64,000 nt of DNA, taken from the NCBI GenBank assembly GCA_028023455.1, contig JAQFVV010012667.1:1164501-1228500 (forward strand), given 5' to 3'. The position numbers and the translations under genes were made by a program. Origin of the DNA: Epiperipatus broadwayi. Taxonomy: Eukaryota; Onychophora; Udeonychophora; Euonychophora; Peripatidae. The number at the start of each line of letters is the position of its first letter. The first letter of the stretch is position 1. Under the pieces are notes generated by a model that was not told the DNA's origin, did no database searches, and saw only the letters and a list, made by a program, of their open reading frames with translations. This document shows, in pieces, positions 49,760-63,300 of this stretch.

Positions 49760-52700
49760 ACTTATATTAAAATATATAAAAATATTGAAAGGCAATCATT
49801 TTTAGGTGATATATATATTATTTTCATCATTCTCAACATAATTTTTTTGCATGTGTTATATGTAAAAAATTATTAATTAAATGCTACATAAATATATGAT
49901 CTATTAATGTTATGTATTTATTTTCTCTATAGAAATTTATAAAAAACTTACATACTTTAACTTTGATGAAAATCAATTAATCTTTTGTATGACATATGTT
50001 TGTATCAATAATACCTGACATTATCAACTGCTCAGAAAGCCAGTTTAGAGTAAATCAATAAGGCAACTCTGTTTCTATTTAAATAGATTTGCATGACTCT
50101 ATTCAATATTAAAGTTGCAATGTTAATTTTAGCATATAAGATCAGAAATTTTTTCTTCAATATCTATAGAGATTATATATATAAGCAATTCTCAAATTAC
50201 ATAGATGAGTCATAAAATTCTGTGAAAGTTGGATTTATGTATATCATATTATAAAGTTATGCTTTATAAGAAACATTAAATCAAGACACATATGCAAATA
50301 TAAATCTTGTTCGTATTTTTATTCTCAAACCTTTAGCTACTGTATATCATACACTAGTGTAAAAAGTGGTAAGTAAAAAAGTTTGTAAAAATCTCACAAA
50401 TTCTTTATTAAATGTTTTTATTTTAGTTTCACACTTTATTATTATGTAATACTTATTGCATTCTGTAGTATTCTATGGACATTTTTTTTGTAAGTCAATG
50501 ATTTAATTATTTATGAAAAATATAATTAAGTGATTAACTGTTTAGAAGCTTATAAAAAGTTTATTGAAGTGTCTGAACTGGGCTGTGATCCATGAATTTT
50601 GAAGTTGAAAATCTGCCATTATATCAAACCATGATAGAAATATGAATACTTATAAGTAGGGATGAACTTTTAATCAAATTAATTGCACTAGTATCATCAT
50701 CTTTTTTTATTTTACCTCAGATTAATAAAATTGTTTCTTTAACAAAAAGTACTATCCAAGAAAAGCATAAATGTCATAGTTTTAATATTATCATTCTATC
50801 CTTCATTGTTGACTATTAGCAGAGTTACTAAATATAATATGTATGTTTTCCATTGTATTTATTTGAAAAATAGTTCAGTATGTTTTTATATCTTTTGTAA
50901 AATGACAGTTATGGTAAAGGGAAGACAACCCTAAGTTATTAATCAAACCTTTCAAAAGTGTATTATTATGAGAAATAACTTAGTAACAATAACAAGTGTT
51001 AGTGGATTAATAACAATTGTTATGTTTTAATTCCATCATTAATATTCTTATTTGGTAACAATTTTCTTACAAAAACGTACTATTGATATTAACAATCTGC
51101 TAAAGTAGATATATATTAACAGCTTTCATATTTGTATTATGCTGTAATGATTAAAATTATTCATACTATTGATTTATCTGGTAGATCAGACCCAATAATC
51201 CATTGGATTAAGGAATCTTTATAGTTAAAAGAGCTAAATGAAAGTCAATTAAAAAAGAAATGATCTTGTACTTATTATACAGTAAGATCATGTTGTTTTA
51301 CTGATTAACTTACTACCTGCATATATGGGTTTGAGTAAAGATAGAGGACAGCACATTAGCATAGCAAGTAAACTAATTAAGTCAAGTGATATTTGATTTG
51401 TTATATAGAGATAATACATGTACATTTATGTATATTTATTAATTTTATGCTGTAAATGTTAGTAAATAATGCATATATGTCTTGTTCACTGATTACCATG
51501 TTCTGTTTATAAAAGTCACTTTAATTAAAATAGCAAAATATTGAGTTGAGAATAATTTCTTTTTTAAAACAAATAACACACACATACGCATAAAACCAGA
51601 CAGCAAATAATTTAGTAAAATTATTTAACTAAAAGCCTTCTTTTGTTCTAGAAAATGTCATTTTTTTTGTTTCTAAAAGACAGATTAAAAGCCATTTTAC
51701 ATGATAAAGTGTTAATTTAAAGCATAAAGTTAGAAACATTTATTAACTAATTTAGGTTGAATTACATGAGTTAAATTGGTCAGGAAATACTATAGATTTC
51801 ATTTGCTCACATGAAAAGAAAAAGGATCCTAGTATTTAGTGATCAATTTAAAATCAAAAATAAATATAATGAATGTATATTTAGTTTTAAAATTTTTAGC
51901 AAAACTTAATAGGAAAACAAATATTTTAATTATAATTCTTCTGAAAACTTTTATGAATTGAAATATGTTAAATAAAGAAAATCATCTACACAAGGGAAAT
52001 ACTTAATAACTTAATTATATAACTCGGTAAAAAATGTTTTAGAATGGAAATATGATCTAAAATATTAATTTCCTAGGAGCCATTTTACTATAACAAAATC
52101 TTAGTTTGTTTGTAAATTGTTTTAAAACCAAGTTATATAATGCAACTAAACTTATTTTCAATAAAGGAAAACTTATTATGGGTTATCAATTGTGACAAGT
52201 CCAGATAGTGATATTAATGTATTGTGTAAACAAAGTTTTGGAAAATGAGCTGTTAAATGTTGTCAAAGTTTTTTTAATGAATAATTATTTATACATTCTC
52301 TTGAGTCTATAATTAGTGAATATGGATTTGGCACAATCGAAAGGCAGAATTAGATATAATCTTTTTCAGTTTTTAGTTATATTTTTAATTTTATAATAAA
52401 ATACATATTGAATATCCATTTTTTTTTCTAACAAAATTTACAAAGAAAGCCTCTATCATTTTGTTTATCTTTATTGCCTATCATATATTTTAGCTTGCTT
52501 TTTTTTTGCTTTTTGTTTTTGTTTTTTGATATAAAAAAGTATTGTGGGAAATGGCAATCATATATTACCATAATATACAAAGCTGAAAATTGTAATACCT
52601 GGAAGAATGCTTGTCACATGATCACTAGAAGACAAAGTTAATTTCCTAACATTTAAATCTTGTAATTTTCTTTCCAAAATTATATCAACTTTTCACTCTC

Positions 52701-53540
52701 TCATTTTTATCCGAATTTTTTTTTTTGACCCTCAAAGTGATTCAGATTTCTCTCCCATTAGCATTATATGTAACAGATAAAATAATCTTTAAGCAAGTAC
52801 TCTGTATGGAAAAGACTTTCCCACTATATTTCCATGGATAAATGATTAAGAAAGTATTAATTACCAGGATGTTTTAATAATGTGAATTTCATCAACAAGA
52901 ATAGATCAGTATTATTTTACTAATCAATTTTGAATCACTAATTAGTTTGTTGCTTATGATCCGGTATCTGAAAAATATACCAAACCTTACTGAAATAGGA
53001 AAATATTTATTTTATGAGGCCTTTCTAGTATATATATATATATATATTGAAGCAGTCAGATCTGAGTTCGATCCTAGCTTCATGACCTCTAGCCATAAGC
53101 TCACTTCAAACTCTAGTACTAACCTTAAATTTCCGATGCAATAGGGCTTTATACGTTCAATCCACGCTAATTTCCATAAAGAATAACTTATTTCATAAAT
53201 GTGTATTCAAGTAACTAGTTTCAGATTTAAATTGATTAATTTTATTAATAAATTCATGATAGAATTATTCATGAATTTATATATTATAACTGCTTGGATT
53301 GTGTGTATATATTTGTAAATATTTAAATATATATAATTGTTTAAAAGTTTCATTGCGTCGGGAATGTTTGATTTTATTTTTAAATAATTTGTTAAAGTTT
53401 TATTGATTAAAAGCTACATTTTTTTGATAAGCTTTCAGATTTTCCCTTTCCAAAAACAACAGTTAAAGTTTTATTAATTAGAAAAAAGATAAGGATTTTT
53501 TAATTAAAATCATTTTCTGATTTTAAGAATTCATTTTCTA
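49760..53540. other. AT-rich DNA, no gene recognised
   Basis: No supported gene. A short B-box-bearing remnant (gagttcgatcctagc, near 53062) follows a (TA)n tract at 53028-53047 and may be a SINE tail. Confidence 0.55.
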
Positions 53541-53549
53541 ATTAGAAAA

Positions 53550-54040
53550 TGAATTCAAGTTAATGAGTTTGAAAGCCTTATCGAAGGAATGTATCTAAAA
53601 ACAACCAGTAAATCTAAAAACATTGATAATGAAAGAAGCACTAGCCTGAAGGCATCAGAGGACAGATATATAGCTCTGAAAAGTTTGGAGAAAAAAAGCC
53701 ATCTTTGTTGTAGAGAAATGCAGTCAACTCTGTGCATTTTTAAATTATAAAATCAAATAGTGTTTCAATCATGGTGAAGGGCTAAAACATCAGGAATCTG
53801 GATGTGGTTCCTGAAGTCCCCTGAAATCTTCAATGAAGCTGCTAAATTCTTTCCAGACAATTCATGCTGCTAAAATCAAATAAAATACTGTTCAAGTAAT
53901 CGACCAAATGGTGCCTACATTTTCCTCACCCGGACGTGTAAAATAAGGGAACCAGCCCCAGAAGAAATGGGTAATATATTTCCATAATGAGCCTTAAGCT
54001 TTCTGGCCAGTTTCCAAACTTTACTTTACACTCCCTTTAA
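53550..54040 (+). pseudogene. Possible Tc1/mariner-like transposase remnant
   Basis: The interrupted reading SLKASEDRYIALKSL, with REMQSTL shortly after (about 53640-53735), resembles the second helix-turn-helix of Tc1-type transposases, where EDR.I..L is conserved. Downstream blocks near 53770-54030 are in the right order for a catalytic domain but too decayed to show the DDE/D residues. Treat as tentative. Confidence 0.4.
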
Positions 54041-54539
54041 GAGCTCTTCTCATTTATAATGTAATAATCTTTATAAAACCCTTTATTTATGCTATTGTAA
54101 ATTATATCATAATTTTCTCAACCTCTAGTCTTTAAACTTTCTCTTTTCTTACATGGCGGTTCATTTATTATATTATATATATATATTATATATTTGTGTG
54201 CTTTATTAATGTCGTTTATTTTAATTATATGCCAATAATCTTTCGACTTGATGAGCTCCTTTGTTCTATTTGCCTTATGCAGAAAATATAATATTAAATC
54301 TGATAATAATTCTAATCCATTAGAACTAGATTTATACAGTTCTATCAATCATCGAGTCAAAAGAAATTATTAAATGTGTGTTATTTTTATAATTGGCTAA
54401 TAATAAATTATTAGCTCCATTTTTAATCTATGACACTGCTATTTTCTCATTCCACTAATATTTATTTATTCAAATATAATCTTAAAATGTTTTTATTGCA
54501 AAAGGGCCGGTAAAGGAAGCAAATATATTCTAATTCAAA

Positions 54540-54965
54540 TTTCTGTTACTCGCTATTAAGATTCAGGAAGGGCACGATGATTGGGACATAATTAATATGA
54601 TTTGCAAATACTTTAAAATAGTTTTCATTAAAAGCTCATCACATAGAGCTTTCTATATGGGTTTTAGTATTCAAACAATGACTATCAAGTCATCATCTTC
54701 GAACGTTGCTGACATAGGGCAATCTTCCGCTTCGTTAGGCTGGTCGGTGATAATTTCTGTTATTTTTAAATTATCGAGGAAGAAAGCACTTCCTCTCCTG
54801 TTCATATTAGTCAAAGAGCATAAGATTTGTCAGATCAAGCCACCATAGGACTTCGATTATCGACTAGCCATCGTCTTTCAATTTCACTTTATAGCTCATA
54901 ATTCGTCAGCACCATTACCTCTCTGTTCCAGTAAAGCCTGCTCTGATGCTCGTAATTTGTGATGA
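54540..54965 (-). pseudogene. Coding-like relic, possibly a DNA-transposon ORF
   Basis: GC content is clearly higher than in the surroundings. On the minus strand a frame from about 54800 to 54670 begins MNRRGSAFFLDNL and ends with an acidic DDDLIV stretch. That is reminiscent of the acidic N-termini of piggyBac-type transposases, but I cannot confirm a family. Both strands have short open frames here, so strand choice is uncertain. Confidence 0.25.
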
Positions 54966-55653
54966 AGTGATTTAAATTAAAGTCTAACAAATTCTCCATT
55001 ATATCTCAAAATAAGTTTTCTAATAAAGATTAAAGTTACACCCTAAAATACGTATCTTGCTCTTCATGAATGGATTTGCGAATGTGAAAATAAATATCAC
55101 ATTCTTTTGTATAAAATTAGAGTAATAAATTCCTTTACTAATGAATACCATTATCTGCCTTTTATTTCTTGTTGGGGATGTAGACAGAGACTTTCAAATA
55201 TTGTATAATATTCATTGGCATATAATAAGGACCGCCACTCGTATTATAATTATAAACTTTGTTTAAGGACTAGAATTAATTAATTTAATCTTTATTTAAA
55301 ATTCAAACAAAACATATTATTATTATTAAATATTTTCTAAACACACTTAGTTTTTTAGTTCTTAATTCTTTTATGCTTATTTTAATGTTAATACTCACTG
55401 TCTGTGTTGGTAACCCGAACATATACATATGATTCGATTTAAAATTATTTTAGTCAGTTTATTATCAGATATTAATGTCAGTTCAGGGGTCTCTAATCCT
55501 CACCAACCATTGAGCTAGTTTCTTGGTGCATAGCACTGTGCTGTCGATTTATACTAATCTGAGCTGGTGAGTTGGATTTGAATTCAGTTTGAACCAACTG
55601 AGTTTGGATCCAACTTGCAGTTTAGGTGGTGGGTTTTTTGACTGGTACAATAT

Positions 55654-55760
55654 ATATATATATATGTTGATATGAAGATTTTCATGGGTTGCGTATATAT
55701 ATTCTACATGTGTGTGATCATGTGTATCAATTGTATGAGATAGTGTGGGTAGTTGATGGG
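55654..55760. repeat. Fragment joining the hairpin-module repeat to a family A piece
   Basis: A (TA)n tract is followed by tgttgatatgaagattttca and gggttgcg, as at 42755. Then comes ctacatgtgtgtgatcatgt and gtatgagatagtgtgggtag, the family A arm near its B box. The direct junction suggests insertion or recombination between repeats. Confidence 0.65.
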
Positions 55761-55769
55761 CCTATACTT

Positions 55770-57450
55770 ACTTATATATCATACCAGTCACTTTGATCTT
55801 TTGATCACTGAGTGCTCCACTAGATCACTAATTACCTAGAAAATTTCATTTACAGTGATCCAAAAGTTAACAATGATGATGAATGTAACCAGCTAGACCC
55901 AGGGAGAGAAAGAGATCTTTAACATTGTTTAGACAATTGAGAAAAAAATACAGAGACAAGTGTTAGCCCTAAATAATTATAAATAACATTAAAGTTAATT
56001 AATTATATTCAAAAAAAATATTAGTCAAACAAAATATAAAAATTTGGCCTAGATTTCTCCAGCAGATTTATCAGATAATGTACAAGAGTATTATAACATT
56101 AAACACTCTGGAAGATAAGTTCATTTTCTTACCTAAGAATTAAAAGGGATTTATAATGTCTTCCTGCTAGTGATTTATATAAACAAATTCTAGTTTTCAT
56201 TTAAAAGAGAATAATTTTGCATGGAAGTTGATTAACAGCACAGACAAGCTTTTCTTAATCCAGAAAAAATGTATCAGAATATAAGAATGTCAAATGCTTG
56301 CAAACACTGTGAATTGTCATGTTTAAGGCCATCAAGATCGATTCTGGCATAAAAAAAAGATTATGGTATTATATAATCTGAAACATAGAAAAACTAAACT
56401 CTTTACAGTTTAGGAAAAACAGAACTATATACTTGGTAAATCACTATCCAAAAGATTTGTGGTCTGCAGGAAATGCAAATGAAGATTGTCTAAATTAATT
56501 ATAACAAAAAAATAAAGGACAGGTGAGTTAAAAAGATAATTACTAATATTTGCCCAAGCATTTATCAATGGTTAGTAATATGAATGAGGAAACAACTAAG
56601 TCTAAACTCATAATGCACTTTCAGATAAATAAATTTAAAATATGAAATCTTAAAACTAAGACTTCAATACATGAAATAATAAAAAAAATACATAAGGATT
56701 ATATATCTTATTATAGGAGAAGGTTTCTCTTTAGGTTAAGTTGCAACTTTAACATAGAGATTTAAACAAGAAATTTAAGCCTTGGTTTCAATATATGAAA
56801 GTTCAGTTACCTTTTAGGCTTTGAATTGTCCGTAGACTTATTCCAGTGGGTGCACAAGGTTCTTTCTAACTCTAGTACATCACAATGATATTTGGTCCCT
56901 AATAATCTGGCTGTAACATCTAAGACAATTTTTAGCATCAATGTTAGACAATTAGATCATATTCTAGAAGGCACAATTATGAAGCTCTGAGGTTTGTCTT
57001 AGGATTGTTTAGCACTGCACATTTTTTGGAAGGTTTCTCATGGCGTGTATTTTTGGCATGGTGATTGGACAATCACTATTATCATGGCAAATAGTACTAC
57101 TAGTAGCAGTCTGCAGAAATTCCAAATTTGATGATCTGCATTAAACAATTAGCAAATATGAAAATTAGAATCACACCAAATAAAAAACCCAATAAGAAGT
57201 TGAATAATAATAAGAAGCAGAATAATACTCCGATCAAAAATCTGGGGCTATTTATGTGAAGTGTTATCTCCTGCCTAGTCTTTAATTAAAAGTTTTTACC
57301 AGGTAAATCTCTATCTCCTACTTAATCTTAATTAGAAAAACAACATCTGACCAGGGTTCTTATCTTATTCAAAATTAATGTTAAAAAAATAAATGAGAAA
57401 ATAAGTTTCAGTTCTAAAAAATAGATTAAAGTAATAAGAAAGCTCTTAAT
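55770..57450. other. AT-rich DNA, no gene recognised
   Basis: No supported coding sequence. The stretch around 56740-57130 is slightly less AT-rich and may be an unidentified old element. Confidence 0.5.
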
Positions 57451-57459
57451 TTTTTTATA

Positions 57460-58090
57460 GCTTCCATTTTAATATACAAAATATTTTGTATAAATGTTTT
57501 AGAAATATAGAAAATTTCTTGCCATATGTTTTTATCAATCTTCTTATAACATCCTGTCATCTAAATCACTTTCTTTTTAATTTTGATAAATATTTTTAAA
57601 ATTTGAACCATACCCTGGATCTCTGTTGTGATGTTTCACTTCTTATAAAATTATAATTTACAAGTGCAGAACATAATGGAAAATCATAATCACTTATTAT
57701 TTTCTATAAGTTCTCTTAATTCTTTATATGATCTATTGCTGAATAAACACTTTTAAATCTATCTTGTGTATTGGAGTTGAATTTTATTTCTCTGTAAATT
57801 AGTTGTAATGAACTTATTAAAATATATTAAATAGAAGATTCTTTGTAATTATTAATGTCTTTGCTTTCACCAATTTTAAATATCAATATTCCTCTTGCAT
57901 TCTTTCAAAAGTCTTATATATTTTTAATGTTTAAATATTTGGTATATAACTTTTTCAATAATTTTTCTATTTCTTCAATAGCTTCTTTAAAAATATATAA
58001 AATAATTTTATCATGTCCTGGAGATTTTCATTCTTCATATATGCATCACTTCTTTATATGAAATAGTTGAAATTTCAGATATTGTTATAA
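57460..58090 (-). pseudogene. Decayed LINE reverse transcriptase fragment
   Basis: On the minus strand, interrupted frames read KNENLQDMIKL near 58035 (position of the LKNGKSPGPDGI block). Then NARGILIFKIGESKDINNY near 57895 corresponds to the W..G.I.PI.KKGD...NYR block, and AIDHIKNLRELIENN near 57720 to the block before motif A. The order is correct for an RTE or Jockey-like polymerase. The catalytic core beyond 57700 is not recognisable. Confidence 0.6.
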
Positions 58091-58099
58091 CTATAAGAA

Positions 58100-60230
58100 T
58101 AATGCTATGCTAATATAACATTATTATCCATATAAGATCTTGAAAAGCAGGTATACATGGATTCATTTTTTGCCTGGTTAATAGATTAACACAAGATAGA
58201 GTAATTTTCAAGTTTAATAAAATGACTTCTACAAAACAAAACATGAAATATTCTTATAGTATGAACATATAAATATTATTACTTCAGAAATATTATATAC
58301 ATATTTTTATATTTAGCTAATGGAAAAGCCTCTTGCTACAGTGGTAATACAATCACTTATCATTCCTGTAATAATCTAGATTTAAATGTCATATGAGTAG
58401 ATTCGACCCCCCCCCCCCCAGTTTCTAATCAGGATGTGAATTTATTAAAGCAGGTAGATTATAATTAACCCAGATAACTATCTATTTTTTGCAGTAAAAA
58501 ACAAGGATGGAAAACTTTTCAAACATTCCCAACCTAACAATTTATCAGTTTATTATTAATTCCCTAATTTGTTGTTTCGCTATCATTAACTGTAAATAGG
58601 GACTTGTATCACACTTGGCTATTTAAAGACTTTTTGATATATCTTATCTATATCTAGCTAATGCATATTTTGCTGAAATATGAAAATGTAGTGAAATAAC
58701 AATTTTATGTATAAGAAACAAAAAAAGGGGGGTTAGTTATCGATATTTTGGAAAAAATCTATAATGCATATTTGATTAATAGAATTAAAATAAAATATTA
58801 TATATATAATAAAACAGAATATTAGAATTAGTACTATAATTTTCAATATACTAATGTATAAATAAATGAATACTTGTATGTTAATATACTGAAAATTGCT
58901 GAGTTAATTCTAGAATTTTGTTTTATTATAGATTCTTGTGTCTCTATAAATACTGGATTTATAATCATATGCTACTTTCTATATATATATTTTCTCATTC
59001 TTTATACAGATGTATGAATGATTTTTTTATATATTTATATATATAATTAATAAACACACTTAGAAATATATATAGACAATTATTGTAAGATGTCAGCTCT
59101 TATCACAGTATATGAAACATTTGTTATTCAGCTCTTGAACTACTTGAAAAAATTGCCAAATTATTATGTGGTTTATAAATATTTAAAATAATCTTCATCA
59201 TCAGTTACATTGGAGTGATATCCATGCAAAAGTAACAATCACTTACATTTTTAATGAATAGCATTTTTTCCATATCATGGATGCTGGAGATATTTTGAAA
59301 TATATACATAACTGCAGAATAATTTGGCAGTTGTCTCATGTAATATAACAAATAAATAATGAATGTTTGATGGTGTGGCTGTAACTGTCATTTCTCCAGA
59401 TTGATGGAAACATGAACAAAAGTTGAAAGTTTTATTAGCAGAATTTGCTCAGACATTAAGAGTAGGCATGATTGTATTACCATAAATAGATCTCAGTTTT
59501 TATGAGTCTCTTAAGCACATTAATTCATTACTGAATATAGTCTATTCAATTTTATAGTAACTTATTGCTATTATTTGTGATTCTTTCTTTCTTAGATATT
59601 ACATGATCTAAAAAAATATAAATAATATATATTAGTCATAAGGTGCTGTATTTATGGGTCCCTATCTATTTATCTCTATCTATCTATCTATTCATCTATC
59701 CATCCATCTATCTATCCATATATATATATATACATAACATTGTACATCTATATATATATATATATATACATAACATTGTACAGTTTTATATGTAGATATT
59801 ATATATATATATATGTGTGTGTGTGTGCGTGTGTATACTTACACTTAATTAATTGGATGACAGCAAATAAGGCTAATCAAGTAAAAGATTTATGTATAAA
59901 CAAGGAAAAACTTTATGTATTTTAAAGTAAAAATTTGTTTGAAATATAGATAATAGTGATAGGATCATACATGTTTAAAGCCTTTGTCATAGTATTTTTA
60001 GGTTTGGTAGTTGGTTAAACAGTTAGCATAATAAGATATGCCAATCAAGAGTAAATTTTGTCAAAAGTGAATTAGTAATGATTATGCTGTTAAGATTATA
60101 TCAGTCAAATTTTATACATTTCTTTAATATAAGAAAAGTTAACTCCTACTTAGTAAGAAATATATTTATTTTTATCAACTAAATCATATTTTATCATACT
60201 TGTATGAAACATTGAAATTATATACATATA
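58100..60230. other. AT-rich DNA with a C homopolymer and (CTAT)n/(TA)n/(GT)n tracts
   Basis: No gene seen. There is a C-run of about 12 at 58409 and tetranucleotide plus TA/GT microsatellites at about 59664-59830. The 61-residue frame at 59740 is a microsatellite translation. Confidence 0.6.
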
Positions 60231-60234
60231 AAGT

Positions 60235-60280
60235 CATATATATATATATATATATATATATATGACAGATCGGAAGAGCG

Positions 60281-60315
<35 letters not shown>
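60235..60315. repeat. (TA)n microsatellite interrupted by sequencing-adapter sequence
   Basis: TA repeats run from 60235 to 60263 and from 60282 to 60315. The interruption atgac + AGATCGGAAGAGCGT at 60262-60281 includes 15 nt identical to the start of the common Illumina adapter. Confidence 0.92.
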
Positions 60316-60318
<3 letters not shown>

Positions 60319-60319
60319 C

Positions 60320-63300
60320 AAGTTACAAATATATAAGTATGCACTACAATTATACCATGTATATATATGGTTCCAAAATATTTTATAAGAACTTCATGAT
60401 ATATAATAGCATATTTACCTGCGATGTCAATGATCTCATGTTTGAATTAATGCTGGGGGGAATTGAAATTTTTTTCCCTAAGCATTTGTCTCAGAATTAA
60501 CTTTACTAGCCAAAATTAAGTTAGAAAGTAAAAGATCTAAGTTGTTCTGATTTTATTAGATGAGTTATTACGACTGTAAAAATAAAAAAAATATTGTAAT
60601 ATGAAATGAATTTTGTTACTAGCAGAGAGATATATCTGTAACACTACTATAGGGGCTGAGCTCACAGTTATGTTTTACATCGATGTTTGCTATTAATTGA
60701 AAGAATATACTTGATTTCATATAGCATTCTTAAAAGAATCAAGTACAGAACATTCCTAATATTTTTTTCACCCAAATTATGTAATTTTAGTACAATGAAT
60801 GATTATTCACTGTTTAATAAATAAGAAAAGCTGCTAATTCAATCAAATTAATGATAGAATATTGTAAAATCAATAGATGATGTAGGGAAATTTATTGGGT
60901 AATGTGGAGAAGAAAAGCTATAAATTATAAATACTGGAATAAACTTTATGCCTTCATCCTGCAATAAATCAAACTAATTAAAATTATAATGGTGGTGAAT
61001 CATATGAGGGTATGTATGAACATAAATTCTATATTATATTTTTAAAGCAATTTTGAAAATATTATTCAGGATTTTTAAAAAACAATATAAATTGGTATAC
61101 TATAGTTACTTGCAAAAAAAAAGGACGTTTTTCAGAAAAAATAAACATGGAATTTTGCAATGAAATTTCTTCAATACAATACAATAATAGTTTTAAGTGA
61201 AAATATAAAATGGTATTTCAAAGTGCTAAGAAAAAACGAAAGTCTCATTCAATTTTCACAAAGATTGTCTTTTATTAATAGAAAAGTCAGTTTTTTATCA
61301 AAGAAGCATGAAATGATGAGACTTGCAACACTATTATTAATACTATTAGAATAAGTAGAGTATAATGAATTGAACTGGATTTAATAAAAATAGTCTTGTT
61401 TTACATTCTAAGTATTCTTTTCATATATACCCCAAATATTTAACATATACTATAATTTTATAAATAACCCTTCCCCCAATAAAGATTTTTAAATTTAATC
61501 ATATTATTTTCAAAGAATTTCTAAATATTAAAAAAAATCCCAAAGAATTTTCAGTCACATCTAATGGGGGAAAAATCCTATTTGCAGATTTATACAATCA
61601 AAGAACATAAATGTAAAAGAAACAGTAGAAATTGTTTTTAAAACCCTTTCTCCCATCAATCACATGTTTGGATTATAAAGACTGAAAGTTTATAATCCTT
61701 AAACCACTACTAATAATAATTTAAATTTGAAAAAAAAATACTGAATTATATTTATTTGTCAGAAATGAATGAATAGAATTAAAATCACTGAACTTAGTTT
61801 CCATTTATTGAATTTAAGAAAATTAATTAAAGCCTACATATTTTATCTTCAAATTCATTATGATCTATATTAATAAACACAGAATCTGTTTTATGATTTT
61901 TCAATCTTAAAATAAACAATGTGATTATAATATAAACTTTCACCATTGGTATGTAAAATGTCAAAATTTCTATATTTATATCATTAATGTTTTTTTATAA
62001 ATATATTCACTAATGAAGCAAATTATCATTGTTATACTTAATTGAACATATTAATTGAGAGATTCTATGTTTATTATCTTAGACCATAATAAATAAAAAT
62101 TTTGAGTTTTTATAATCAGTGCATTGACACTCATTTGACCACCCTAGATTAATTTATGACCTATAACATCCAGTTATAATATTCATTGATAGCTGAATTG
62201 GTTGACTGGAAAAAAATAATACTAAGCTGTTTGTATCTTGATGAAATGTTAAAGTTTCACCTATTCAGACTTAATCAGAAGTTTTGACACAAATTCTTTT
62301 AATATATTTCTTTTTCACTTATAATTTATTATAATCCAAAACCTCATTCCCATTGACTTATCATGATCTCAGCCTTGATTTTTATAACACAGTAAATTAG
62401 CAGTGAAGCAAAAAATTTGCTATTAATATATAAATTTGATAAGATCATTTCAACAATATGTAAAACTTTCTGAGATATCTGATGATGATTAAAATAAATG
62501 ATTTGATTATCCATAATAATATGATTTATTTTCATAATTTAGTTTATTAAAGCAAATAATCTCTTTGTGATAAAAATCACAAATGAAGACTAAATATATA
62601 CTTACATGTGAACTGTAAAACATAAAATATTAATATAATGATGATGATGATTATAATGATAAGATTATGCTATTTTAATTTTTTTAATTCATAAATGTCT
62701 TTTTATATTGTCTGGTCATTTTATTGTGATATCAAAATTAACAAGTTTGTTACTGGTGAATTTATTGGCTGGTATAATTACAGTGAGAAAGAATTTTTCA
62801 TGTAATGATCAGCAAAATAATATGAACATCATTTAATACTTGCTATCAGAAAGTATTTCAGGAGTAAATCTGATTTCTGTATTAGCATAATTTGAAAGAT
62901 TTCCTCTTTAATATGTAATGATTAAAGCAACCAATACATCTTTCTCTATCTATAATACCTGACTAAATCATGTAGCACTTGGATTACTCTGGGTGAAATG
63001 GATCATGGAATTGCTATACAGGCAAGACAATTTTTATATAAAATAATTCACACCACACATTATTTAAATAAAGAAAAAAAAGCAATTTATTTACACATTT
63101 ATAATAATATAATTGTCAGTACAATACATTATTTCTTTCCTACAACAAACATATTTTCATTAGCAACTATTTATCAAGCATATTTATTAAAACTATTAGT
63201 ACTACCTATGGCTTAATCTAATACTATTTCATCTAATCAGCAATGATACATCTCTAATAGCCAAATCTGTAAATTATCATTTACTTTATATTTTCAGCAT

